Positions 1 through 8,498 of a stretch of 10,021 nt of DNA are shown here, piece by piece. The position numbers and the translations under genes were made by a program. The first letter of the stretch is position 1; each line of letters begins with the position of its first letter. The notes under the pieces were generated by a model, which did not search any database, was not told the DNA's origin, and saw nothing but the letters and a program-made list of their open reading frames with translations. This DNA comes from Basidiobolus heterosporus B8920 (lineage: Eukaryota; Basidiobolomycota; Basidiobolomycetes; Basidiobolales; Basidiobolaceae): positions 1-10,021 of the forward strand of contig JNET01029209.1 of the NCBI GenBank assembly GCA_000697455.1, written 5' to 3'.

Positions 1-839
1 GACGCCAATGATGAGATAATAGTATGTTACAATGAATTCGCTAACATTCTTTCTGTATATATGAGTTCCAAATAACCATCTCACACTATGCTTATTGTTT
101 CAAGAAAGAATCTAACGCTAAATTCGTGAAATGGTCGGATGGGTCACTTTCGTTACTACTTGGAGAAGAACTCTTCGACATAAATACCAAATCAATGGAC
201 CACGATAACCAATATGTCATCGTCCATCACCCAGTCGAAGGATTACTCGAAACCCAGATTCGCTATACCGATGCCATGGCTTTCCGACCATCAAGTGTTG
301 CAGGAGCTACTCAAAGAAAGATGGTCATGGCCATTGCAGGAAAGCACAAAAAGGTGCAAAGAGCCAAGATGTTTATCACTACCACAGATCCGGAAAAGCA
401 TAAACAAGAGCTCGAAGCTCAAGAGGCTGAAAGGCTTCGAGCTCAACGAAGACTCGAGACCCAACGTAGGAACAAAGCCTCTCGCTATTCCCAAGGCCTC
501 ACCGAAGCCGACTTGGAAGCGGAATCAGACGAGGAACGTTCATACTCCCAACGCGGCGGTGGTCGTCGCAGTGATTATCAAGACGGGGATGGATTTGTTG
601 TAGACGATGACGAAGATGTTGATGAAGAAAATTCCGAGGAGGAGAGAGAGCGTGAGGCACGAATCATGCGTGCCAAAAAGAATGCTGACAAATACAAGCA
701 TACAAGTAGAGACGAAGAGGACGATGATCTGGACGACGTACTCGAAGCCAGTGACGATGACGACGACGATGAAGACGATGGTATTACAAGAAGGTCTGCC
801 GTTCGTCGTAATCAAATGGTTAGCGACGAAGACGACTAG
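1..839 (+). CDS. LEO1: RNA polymerase-associated protein LEO1, C-terminal part (partial, cut by the window's left edge)
   Basis: LEO1 is a subunit of the nuclear Paf1 complex, which travels with RNA polymerase II and supports elongation and histone modification. Coding exons are 1-21 and 105-839, joined across an 83-nt intron in phase 0, giving 251 visible residues. The join yields NDEIIKESNAKFVKWSDGS, the hallmark LEO1 core (family form: RESNARxVRWSDGS). It is followed by the LLLGEELFDI strand, the HHPVEGLLETQ segment and a basic helix (KHKKVQRAKMF). A charged Glu/Arg coiled-coil-like stretch then leads into a very acidic tail of Asp/Glu runs, encoded by GAC/GAT/GAA triplet repeats at about 715-785 and ending at a TAG. 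The N-terminal part of the protein lies outside the window. It is transcribed in the same direction as the SOD gene 0.8 kb downstream. Family assignment is secure; the acceptor of the intron (AAG) is unusual. Confidence 0.93.
22..104 (+). other. LEO1 intron
   Basis: The donor is GTATGT at 22-27. A CTAAC branch-like motif lies at 41-45 and a second, weaker ATAAC at 72-76. The acceptor appears to be CAAG, ending at 104. The frame reads on through much of the intron without a stop (45 onward), so the join rests on the conserved LEO1 core rather than on a broken frame. Splicing here restores the ESNA motif in the right phase. Confidence 0.8.
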
Positions 840-911
840 CCGACCCAACATTCTCTAAATCTTTAATTATGTATAGCACTTTATTTTAGTTCAAATCATT
901 CTCGCTCCTAG

Positions 912-934
912 AATATACATATATATATATTAAA
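912..934 (+). terminator. Probable LEO1 3'-end processing signal (alternating AT tract)
   Basis: An alternating AT tract with overlapping TATATA motifs ends in TTAAA, about 75 bases after the LEO1 stop. UAUAUA is the known efficiency element for fungal poly(A) site choice. No cleavage site can be fixed from sequence alone. Confidence 0.35.
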
Positions 935-1402
935 TGAGAGAGTCCCAACTACTTCTTCTCTATATCTCTTCTTAAACACAGTACAATCCATGAACCACAG
1001 TCAAAAGGGACTCGATGCAAAGAAGAAACACAACATATACCCCTTATGTTCGTATTGAACAAATAGAGATAGATAACTCGTAACTGGTAACTCGTAATCC
1101 TAACCATGTTTGTGTGTGATCCACAAATAAATGGCCAATCATTGTACGGTGATTTTCCGAGATATTCTGATAGCCCATGATGACGCAAGGTGAATATCTC
1201 ATTGACAGCAGAGTGGGGTAGCGTTCAAAGTGAGCCATCTCTATGGTCTATATTTATTGGCTTCGGATTCTCTCTTAACACCTGAATCTCGGCCATAACT
1301 CGCTTATTTGGTCTCTAGCAAATACCCCACACCTGTTACTAACAGTGATGCTTAAAGTCAGCCTGAAGTAACACGATGAATGATTGGATTGAACGCCTTT
1401 TC

Positions 1403-1409
1403 TTAGTAA
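1403..1409 (+). promoter_or_regulatory. AP-1 (Yap1/Pap1-type) site upstream of SOD1
   Basis: TTAGTAA is the reverse complement of TTACTAA, the core bound by fungal oxidative-stress bZIP factors. It lies about 250 bases before the SOD1 ATG. An inverted CCAAT box (GATTGG, 1382-1387) sits just upstream. A 7-base match can occur by chance; its place ahead of an antioxidant gene raises the odds. Confidence 0.4.
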
Positions 1410-1519
1410 TCATACCTTGATATTAATAATCATGACCGTACAGGGGTAAGAAAATTCGTCATTTTTAGCATGAACCTTCGAATGCATGAAGTAGAGCAAT
1501 GCTGATGACGCCTAATATG

Positions 1520-1535
1520 GAGATTGATTAATCTC
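1520..1535. repeat. Inverted repeat GAGATT-gatt-AATCTC upstream of SOD1
   Basis: Perfect 6-base arms surround a 4-base spacer, with an internal perfect palindrome GATTAATC at 1526-1533. It lies about 125 bases before the SOD1 start codon and could be a dimer-binding site. No factor can be named. Confidence 0.45.
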
Positions 1536-1576
1536 ACCATTGAACGTTTCCATGCAGCAAAAAGTGCTCATCTGCT

Positions 1577-1606
1577 CCCCTGTTGAAAATCCGAAAAGTA
1601 TTTATA
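1577..1606 (+). promoter_or_regulatory. SOD1 core promoter: CCCCT stress element and TATA box
   Basis: CCCCT (1577-1581) matches the fungal stress-response element core bound by Msn2/4-type zinc fingers. TATTTATA (1599-1606) is a good TATA box 59 bases before the ATG. A second STRE core, AGGGG, lies at 1442-1446. The spacing, with STRE about 20 bases upstream of TATA, is plausible for a stress-inducible promoter. Confidence 0.5.
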
Positions 1607-1657
1607 ACAGTGCATGGTCGCATGAATTCTTTGCAAATTATCTAACTCATAATCAAT

Positions 1658-2122
1658 ATGGTCAAAGCTGTTGCAGTTCTCCGTGGTGATTCTCCCGTTC
1701 AAGGTACCGTTTACTTCACCCAAGAAGACGAAAACTCTCCTGTGAAGATTGAGGCCACCCTTACTGGCTTGGCTCCTGGCAAGCACGGTTTCCATGTCCA
1801 CGAGTTTGGTGACAACACTAACGGATGTACCTCTGCTGGTGGTCATTTCAACCCATTCGGCAAGACCCACGGTGCCCCCGAGGATGAGGTTCGTCACGCT
1901 GGTGACCTTGGCAACATTGTTGCTTCCGAAGATGGCCAAGCTACCCTCTCCGTCACCGATTCTTTGATCAAGCTTACCGGTCCTCACTCCATCATCGGTC
2001 GTACCGTTGTTGTTCATGAGGGTGAGGATGATCTTGGTAAAGGTGGTCATGAGCTTTCCAGCACTACTGGTAACGCTGGTGGTCGTCAAGCCTGTGGTGT
2101 CATTGGACTTACCAAGCAATAA
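1658..2122 (+). CDS. SOD1: Cu/Zn superoxide dismutase, cytosolic
   Basis: The enzyme converts two superoxide radicals to oxygen and hydrogen peroxide in the cytosol and mitochondrial intermembrane space. The 154 residues match the family's usual length and there is no signal peptide. All metal ligands are present: His46, His48, His63 and His120 for copper, and His63, His71, His80 and Asp83 for zinc. Cys57 and Cys146 can form the conserved disulfide, and Arg143 is the active-site arginine. The signatures GFHVHEFGD and [13 protein letters not shown] are both intact. There is no intron. An in-frame TAA at 1643-1645 fixes the start, and the ATG is followed by G. Codon use is biased (all four Arg are CGT, 5 of 7 Lys are AAG, Gly mostly GGT), as expected for a highly expressed gene. 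Stress-type motifs and a TATA box lie upstream. Confidence 0.98.
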   Translation: MVKAVAVLRGDSPVQGTVYFTQEDENSPVKIEATLTGLAPGKHGFHVHEFGDNTNGCTSAGGHFNPFGKTHGAPEDEVRHAGDLGNIVASEDGQATLSVTDSLIKLTGPHSIIGRTVVVHEGEDDLGKGGHELSSTTGNAGGRQACGVIGLTKQ

Positions 2123-2328
2123 ATCGGAATCTCTTCCCTTATTGCATTTATCTCACGCATTGTAAATCTCAAGATGTTGAACCTAAATTCTATTACATAA
2201 AAATTTTCATCACACTATCTTGACTTTGTTTTTTTTTTGATGATAAATATGAGCTGACATTACGTAAGACCGTGGGGTTATTCAGGGCAAGGTCATCATT
2301 AGTTACCAGTGCGTCAATAGAGAGAAAA

Positions 2329-2336
2329 TCACGTGA
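2329..2336. promoter_or_regulatory. E-box palindrome TCACGTGA
   Basis: A perfect 8-base palindrome centred on CACGTG, the core bound by bHLH factors such as Pho4, Cbf1 or SREBP-type proteins in fungi. It is about 210 bases after SOD1 and 710 bases before the hydrolase, so the target gene is unclear. Confidence 0.35.
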
Positions 2337-2565
2337 AGATAATCTCACTTCGAGGTGAATAAGTCTTACTATATATGAGAGAACTTGGCCAAGAGCATAC
2401 GTTACAAACCCTAACTCACGCTCTCCTAGGGCCATCAGCTATACATGATATTGTTTTTAGCCTGTGGTTTCAGTAAGGCTTCTAGAACTAGTTGAACGGG
2501 TAACATCCCTAAGGTTGACTGCCAAGAATATATCTGGTTAATGAAAAACCAGTTCACACCCCGTT

Positions 2566-2681
2566 ACCTAGCATACTGAGGTGAATGCAATGCATCTCTC
2601 TAATGACTCCTATTTGGCCAGAACCAAGCCCAAATACATTCACAAACATCATTCAATTTATGTCACCTAGCATTAGTGAGG
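2566..2681 (+). repeat. Pair of short direct repeats, ACCTAGCAT...TGAGG
   Basis: ACCTAGCAT occurs at 2566-2574 and again at 2665-2673, exactly 99 bases apart. Each copy is followed by TGAGG after two or three bases (2577-2581 and 2677-2681). They lie 360 to 480 bases upstream of the hydrolase start. Confidence 0.4.
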
Positions 2682-2996
2682 CGGAGAATAGAATATGAAT
2701 CGAGATGAAGTAAATCCATACTTACCGATAGAAGAAATTAATTCATGGTTACACGCTTTTATTACTCATGTCGACTACGGAATTTCAATTTGGCACCATT
2801 ACCATATGGCCGGGATAAATGATCATCTTATTGCGGAAAGGATATGTTTCAATCAATCCGTCGGATCATTCTTCTCCGAAAGACTTCTGAATGTGATGGA
2901 TATGGCTATTTTTTTTTGGAGTGGAGGGGTTAGTGACGGGCATTGAGATTGGATCAAGGATCTTGAAGGGTGGAGGAAGGGTTTCCGTAAAATACA

Positions 2997-3003
2997 TATA
3001 TAT
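2997..3003 (+). promoter_or_regulatory. TATA box of the alpha/beta hydrolase gene
   Basis: TATATAT lies 49 bases before the ATG at 3046, similar to the spacing at SOD1 and SEC1. Confidence 0.5.
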
Positions 3004-3045
3004 TCACCAGTCGCCGCTGATGACTTCTATACTGAACACATCAAA

Positions 3046-3996
3046 ATGCCTTCAAAACTCATACGACAACCTATTAAAGAGCCTGCTTCCAATTTTCTAC
3101 CCGCCCCCACGCTCACTGGGAAATGCCTAATCGGTGCTCATCGGTCACATAAGCCAGTTAATATGCGTTACCAACTTTTTGGTAGTGGTACTAAGTATAA
3201 GGTTCTCTTCGTCACTGGGATTAATAGTGTTTGCGAAACTTGGTTCGCACAAACCAAATACTTTGGTAGCTTAGAAGATTATCAAGTATGCACATTCGAT
3301 CTAAGAGGAAGTGGAGACAGTGTCACCCACCCTGGTCTATTCTCTACGAAGACCTTCGCCAAAGATGCATTAGAACTATTGAAGTTTCTTAATTGGAATG
3401 AAAACATTCACCTGGTTGGTATCTCGTTGGGTGGAATGATAGCACAGAAGATGGTGACCCTCTCTCCTGAAACATTCGCGACTGCCACTTTCACCAGTAC
3501 ATGGCACTCTTTTTTGGCCGCCATTCCAACCACTCAAGGAATTCTTTTCTCCGTCAAGACCTTGAGTAAATCATTACAAGAAATCACCAAGCCATTGGTG
3601 AAGATCAATTATCCACGAAAATGGTTGAAATCGGAATCTCTAGAAGTTGCAGGGAAAACCAATTTTCAAGTATTGACCGAAGTCATGGATGGTATTAATT
3701 CCGTAGTACCAAATCAATCTGCACTAGCCGCACTTCCACAAAAATTAAGTGGAATCACCCATCGTGTTAACCCGCGTAAACTACGGAAAATCGGAGAGAA
3801 TGGGGTGAGACTTTTGATTGTACACGGAACCAAGGATACCGCTATTCCATACGCCTTTGGTAAAGCTCATGCAAAACAACTTGGTTGCCCCCTGATTACT
3901 TTTGAGGGGTGCGGTCATATGCTGGTTATTCAAGACGCTGACAAATATAATGCGTGTCTTCGGGCGCATATCGAGAATACTAGCACACAAAATTAA
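3046..3996 (+). CDS. Alpha/beta hydrolase fold protein
   Basis: A single uninterrupted frame of 316 residues encodes an alpha/beta-hydrolase of the AB_hydrolase_1 type, probably an esterase, lipase or peptidase-like enzyme; the substrate cannot be told. The nucleophile elbow GISLGG (125-130) places Ser127 as nucleophile. The acid is Asp264 in HGTKDTAIP, and the base is His291 in GCGHML. The DLRGSGDS motif (85-92) marks the conserved turn after strand 4. The usual His-Gly oxyanion motif after strand 3 is replaced by TGIN (57-60), a variation also known in related families. Residues about 150-250 would form the cap. No signal peptide or membrane segment is clear; the first 40 residues are basic and poorly conserved-looking. 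The frame is open upstream to a TGA at 2944-2946 without another ATG, which supports the start at 3046 just downstream of a TATA box. Confidence 0.9.
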   Translation: MPSKLIRQPIKEPASNFLPAPTLTGKCLIGAHRSHKPVNMRYQLFGSGTKYKVLFVTGINSVCETWFAQTKYFGSLEDYQVCTFDLRGSGDSVTHPGLFSTKTFAKDALELLKFLNWNENIHLVGISLGGMIAQKMVTLSPETFATATFTSTWHSFLAAIPTTQGILFSVKTLSKSLQEITKPLVKINYPRKWLKSESLEVAGKTNFQVLTEVMDGINSVVPNQSALAALPQKLSGITHRVNPRKLRKIGENGVRLLIVHGTKDTAIPYAFGKAHAKQLGCPLITFEGCGHMLVIQDADKYNACLRAHIENTSTQN

Positions 3997-4731
3997 CGAC
4001 CTCAATACCCACCATTACTAATATGTTATACTCTACTAGATAATTAATTATGATAATAATTGTACATTCTATCTGTAAATAAACACTTCCCATCTCGGTT
4101 ATCAAAATCAAATCGGTCCGCAAGTAACCCCAAAAGATTGACTGAATAACGTCAAGTTTAGCCATTGTTTACAATTTAGAAAGAATCCGAGAAATTTTCG
4201 TAGTTCAGCAATGTTTCCTAAAACGGGACTTCAGATTTTCCGATTATATTTGTTCTATATCGAAATGTATCAGGTACAGTAAATAACGAGCTAACCTACT
4301 TAATTCCCATATACTCAATGGCTCTTATCTGTAAGTTTAACCGGTGAACTATCACTTGTCTATGATGGCATTTGCTATGTTATCCCTGTGTTTACTACAT
4401 AAGACATCACAAAAACATCGTTCTGATCGACATCCATATATAGCAGAGCTTAGTCAGTAGCACTTTGTTATCATCGTATAAATAATAGATATTTTCATTG
4501 TGTATTTTAGACTGACTAGATAAACAAGCGAAGCCAAAATTAAAATCAGTAAACGCAGAAAGGAAACCATTAAATGGAATTACAGTTGTTCGGTACATTA
4601 TTATTAATTCAAAGCCGGTACAAATACATCAGAAAAGAATAAGAACAATGTGTATTTATCTTAAACTTAGGCATGATTCTTCAGTCTAATTCATGATGAC
4701 ACGCTATGCTATTGATTGATAAGAATCGTGC
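3997..4731. other. Convergent intergenic region between the hydrolase and SEC1
   Basis: This is 735 bases of AT-rich sequence between two genes that end towards each other, so it should hold two 3' UTRs and their poly(A) signals. AAATAAAC at about 4077-4084 is a candidate signal for the hydrolase. I see no gene; short minus-strand frames at 3980-4165 and 4407-4598 have no protein-like features. Confidence 0.6.
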
Positions 4732-7700
4732 TCAAAATCCAAATTTCGAGAGAAATTTCTTCCCTGCTTTCTTACTAAAGGAGGTTTTGCGGTTTGAACT
4801 TGGTGGCGTTAATTTTGAAGTATCTAATTTGTTGGTAGGTGGATGTAAAGACGATTCTTGTTGAGAGCGAGAGGGTGGAGCTGATTGCGTATTGATTTTC
4901 AAATCACCAAAATTGGGTACTGGGTTCGCGACTTTTGGTGAGCGAAGATTACTCAAATCCTCAACAAACTGTAAAGGATTGACAATGTGCGTTGTACCTA
5001 CAAGAGCTTCAATTAGCCACAAATCAACTTTACCAGCCCACTTAAAACTTCTATTCCTACCAATATATATTTCTCTGTTGGTGGCATTAGCAAGTTCGTA
5101 TATGGAGCGAATTTCGGAATAAGTCAAACCTCCTGCTACAAAAACGATGATTTTTCCAGTAGGCGAGGTAGACTAGAGGTGAATTGGAATAAGACATTGT
5201 TAAATATATGATCTGGTATTGATTGAAATATTAAGAAATACTGACCAGGTTCGTTGGATTAGCCCGTTGCCAACTACCCTTGGCACTGTCATTGAAAAAG
5301 ATGTTAGACCCAAGCTAACCGACTAACAATCATGTTTACAAAATACAACCTTCTAAGTGAAGTTGCGGCGAATTTTGGCTCAACGTTAGGTTTTGTACCT
5401 TCCGGCTCATTGACAAATGGATACAGAGAGGTGTCAAGGTTATTCTGGATGGCACGCTGAAGACCGAAATTTATGTTAGCTTATTCCCCAACTTCAAAGT
5501 AGGTATATTATAAACAAATATACTTCAACGATTTTCTTGATGTTGGGAACGTATCTTGAAAGTTCAAATGGAATTTCCTCCGGTTCCTCAGCCTTCCTGG
5601 AGAAGAAATTAAATCTACGGCCAGGTTTTTCTTGTGGACATGTAACCTACATATGTGTTAGTGATGTTGAGAAATACGAGATTTAACAGAGACGTACATT
5701 CTTAAACGATCCTTCAAAATATGCTAAATTATCCATTGCCTCAGCGTCTCTGTCCTGAATTTTGGCATGCATTCTAAGGCGACGTAAATCATCTGATTTT
5801 ACGTTGCCGTGGGTTATCATGTACAAGAGAATCAGGCGAAGTTTGTCATTGGGGCTGGATATAAAATATCAAGATAAGTAATCGAGTATATTTCCTCAAG
5901 CGTCGCTTGTGTGGGAATTTACATGATTTCGGTCTCGGATAAAATAGGTACCATATCGACCATAATGTTCTTGACAGGTTCGCCTGTAGAAGTCATTCCA
6001 GTTGCCATATCCTACGTGGATTTCAAAAACCGGGTGAATTCTCAAATTAAGGTTTCTGATCGATAATCGAAAACATACCTGTTCTACACCAGCTATTTCG
6101 GCCAATTTATATCTCTCGAAAATAGCCATACACTCTTGGGCAATACTCAAATGAGCAGAATACTAGAGTCATGTTAGTCAATATCAATAGAATAGAATTC
6201 ATTAGGTCGTGGTTGTACCTTTTCTTTAAGTTCTTGAAACTGAGGCAGAGAACTCATTGCATCTTTAAGTTTACGAAGATTGGCTGTTTGACTTCAGAGT
6301 CGAAAGTTAAACCCACAGTTTTAAAATATATTTGTGTATAATGATCACGTACTTATTGGATCTCAAGCCTCCTAACGCCTTGTTCTCACCAACGAGGGAT
6401 TTGAAATTGGCGATAAGATGTTCGATGCACCCAGCAATGTGCTTATGGCGAACCTCGGTCCAAAGATCATCCTCTTCATTTAATATAACATCTCTATCAG
6501 CAATAGTATCTGATCCCGTAGTAAACTTATACCTAAGAGTATATTATAATTAGCTAAAATCCAATGAATATAAGCAGAGTATTTAGCAGAAACGGACCGA
6601 TATTTCGTCCCGTTTTCTATTTCAAGAAGATCATTGGCCATTGCTTGATAAGTAAACTCGTGAAGAAGTGGTGCCTTCATATCTATGGTACGATCCAAAA
6701 CAAGAAACAAGCTTTGTGCGTTGTTTTTGTTCGTCTGTTCAGAAGTAAGTGAATAGTTTAAATTTCATAAGGAATTAGATATACGTACAGGAAAGTCTGG
6801 TTGGTTTTTACAATAGTAGTCCATCTCTGCTTGAAGTAGCATGCCGAGCTTGCATGAAATAATGCTCTGATTTGTCTCAACTTCTGGTGAATAGTAGCGA
6901 ATAATAGGCTTGACATCTAGCGAGGCACAGACAGAGACAAGCTACAATGATGATACTACATTACTACGCTATGAAATATTTCTGGGGCAACTTGAAATGC
7001 TTACGCGTTTGGCTATGTTTTGCAATTCGAGTGAAGATTGTCGAGTTGAGGCCGGAGAGAAAAGTGTAAAAAAACTAGAAGGTGATTCGAGGGTATATAC
7101 TCGGGATTCAAATGCTATTGATGTTTCAATAGAGTTAGCATCAAATAGGAACCTAAACTTCGAGTGAAAAACCTACCGACAAAATCCAAGTATAGCTCTT
7201 TCAGGGTCTTGATGTGATCTATTGCTTTAGACTGAGTAATACTTTCGAATATTCTGTCTTCGAGCCCTGTTTACGAGAAGGATACCCTTAGAATACCGTT
7301 CGCCAAAGTAAGAAAACCAGATGATGCATACCACTTATAAAAAACACATGAGCTGCAGCATATGTGGGATTTGGTTTTGAAAAGTCGTTAATCAAGTAAG
7401 AAACTGAAGAAGATGTAGGAGACAAAATGTATATAGCCTCCATGTCGGGAAATGGTTGACGTGAGTTTGTGACATTCTCAATCACTATAAGGCCACGGAT
7501 TAATAAAGAAAAGAACTTTATATTCTCAAACTATTCTTACAAGTCACGTTTTCCTCCAGGATATCGTACATCCGACAAGAACTGGAAAGTAGATGTGCAG
7601 AATGAGTATCCAGAACCAAAACCTTCCATTTGCCCGGCGGTTTCACCGAGCGAACAGCATTAATGAAGCCTGAAAGGGAGAGTTATTATGTCGGTAAGTG

Positions 7701-7762
7701 TAGCTTGTGATACAGCGCACGAGATACTTACGATTTTTTAAAGTTTCTTTTAGGGAGCTCAT
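4732..7762 (-). CDS. SEC1: SEC1/Munc18-family exocytosis protein, complete, 17 exons
   Basis: SM proteins of this type bind syntaxin and assembled SNARE complexes at the plasma membrane and promote vesicle fusion. Exons in transcript order: 7762-7732, 7669-7541, 7484-7332, 7266-7177, 7114-7005, 6941-6789, 6734-6598, 6532-6353, 6291-6219, 6162-6079, 6011-5923, 5854-5698, 5646-5524, 5456-5350, 5285-5246, 5172-5061, 4997-4732. They total 2034 nt, or 677 residues, with all phases closing. Domain 1 holds PPGKWKVLVLD (21-31) and MYDILEENVT (44-53). Next come MEAIYILSP (68-76), FESRVYTLESP (136-146) and PIIRYYSPE (183-191). Then follow LVLDRTID (233-240) and HEFTYQAMANDLL (247-259), the strongest family signature. 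LWTEVRHKHIA (291-301), GVEQDMATG (377-385), DKLRLILLYM and GGLTYSEIRS near 566-575 complete the fold. The last 70 residues are a Ser/Pro-rich, basic, probably disordered tail. The ATG gives the typical fungal N-terminus MSSLKETLKNRF. Introns are 51-73 nt. The N-terminus and signatures favour Sec1 over Sly1, Vps45 or Vps33. Confidence 0.95.
4998..5060 (-). other. Last intron of SEC1: 63 nt, length 3n, no in-frame stop
   Basis: The donor is GTAGGA, the branch site CTAAT and the acceptor TTGTAG. Removing it joins EIYIG directly to TTHIVNP, as in other Sec1 proteins. Left in, it adds 21 residues (including SFKWAGKVDLW) without breaking the frame. The other three introns with lengths divisible by three (6942-7004, 6735-6788, 5647-5697) contain in-frame stops. 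Confidence 0.88.
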
Positions 7763-7806
7763 GGCTAGTTTACTTGTGAGCTAGTGTAGCCAGGCAAGGT
7801 AGAACG

Positions 7807-7812
7807 TTTATA
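7807..7812 (-). promoter_or_regulatory. TATA box of SEC1
   Basis: On the minus strand this reads TATAAA within CTTTTATAAAC, 50 bases before the SEC1 ATG at 7762. Confidence 0.5.
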
Positions 7813-8498
7813 AAAGTGACGAGCACTTCTCTTGAACCAACATAAGTAGGGATATAATTGTAAACCCTCGAACCAAATTCTATTGAGGTAGCATACAATC
7901 TGGTGATTAACCATGAATTGCGAAAATGGATTTGTGGCCAGTGATCGAAATTACTATTGTGTCTATTAATCATTTGAATGAACCTTCATAGTACAAGAGA
8001 TACAATTGATGAAATTGGTGTATCAAGACAATATTACAATACATCTCCGCATGACCCCCTTTGATAATTCAACGCAGGCCAAGAGAAATTTATAAATGGA
8101 CTACCGACGTCTTGAATGCTAGGTAAGGCTTGATTAAGTACTAAACTTGAGGTTAAAGCTAAGTAGCTAGGCTTCGGGTGATCTGCAATTGAAATCACAT
8201 GAAAAGGGTCTAATGTGACTTAAAAAAAGACTTGCAAAGAAGTCTAACAAGCTCTTTGCCTAAACAAGTATGGAGCGGCGTTACTGTTGTTATTAGCACT
8301 ATGGCTGTATATTATTTTAAACGTCATGGGTTCACAGGAATATCCAAAATGACATGAGCAGCGAATGGTAACAGATATACGTACGAGAATATATTAATTG
8401 ACGACTTGCTAGACAGTAGTCACATATATTCCTATTTGTTGTCATTAGTACAGCGAAGATCAGCAAGAAAGCCGCATCGGGGATTATTTCCGTAAAGA

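Larger units (their letters stand above)
840..1657. other. Intergenic region between LEO1 and SOD1
   Basis: This is 818 bases of AT-rich sequence with no supportable gene. Short minus-strand frames at 949-1238 have no recognisable protein features and overlap each other in different frames. The left part should hold the LEO1 3' UTR and end-processing signals; the right 300 bases hold the SOD1 promoter motifs listed separately. Confidence 0.7.
2123..3045. other. Intergenic region between SOD1 and the alpha/beta hydrolase
   Basis: This is 923 bases with no gene I can support. An open frame on the minus strand (2193-2435) and one on the plus strand (2695-2946) encode no recognisable motif. The region contains an E-box palindrome, a pair of direct repeats, a small hairpin (CTGGTT/AACCAG arms at 2534-2552), a T-tract near 2909-2917 and the TATA box of the hydrolase gene. 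Confidence 0.6.

Noticed and set aside
949-1238. Overlapping minus-strand frames between LEO1 and SOD1
   Set aside because: They lie in two different frames over the same DNA, have no motif and occupy the expected 3' UTR and promoter space.
1170-1290. ATGATGA at about 1177 followed by CTGA as a C/D-box snoRNA
   Set aside because: The boxes are about 100 bases apart with no terminal stem and no internal D' or C' box.
1568-2119. A 183-codon minus-strand frame opposite SOD1
   Set aside because: It is a shadow of the strongly biased SOD1 codons; the plus strand encodes an unmistakable enzyme.
2193-2435. Minus-strand open frame of 80 codons after SOD1
   Set aside because: No recognisable domain, no clear promoter and a lysine run from a T-tract at its end; the length is compatible with chance.
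2695-2946. Plus-strand open frame of 83 codons in the same frame as the downstream hydrolase, separated from it by one TGA and 33 codons
   Set aside because: Sharing a frame has a one-in-three chance. The TGA has no read-through-type context, the hydrolase has its own TATA box and ATG, and the 83 residues show no known motif.
5896-6150. A continuous 84-codon minus-strand frame that looks like a separate small protein
   Set aside because: It is a SEC1 exon (6162-6079) read through the following intron and into the next exon in the wrong frame.
7850-7885. GGTTCGAGGGT on the minus strand as a tRNA B box
   Set aside because: The final CC of the B box and a T-arm stem are missing, and no A box or acceptor stem is found at the right distance.
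7770-7973. Minus-strand frame of 67 codons just upstream of SEC1
   Set aside because: It covers the SEC1 TATA box and leader region and has no protein features. It ends before the SEC1 ATG, so it is not a SEC1 exon.
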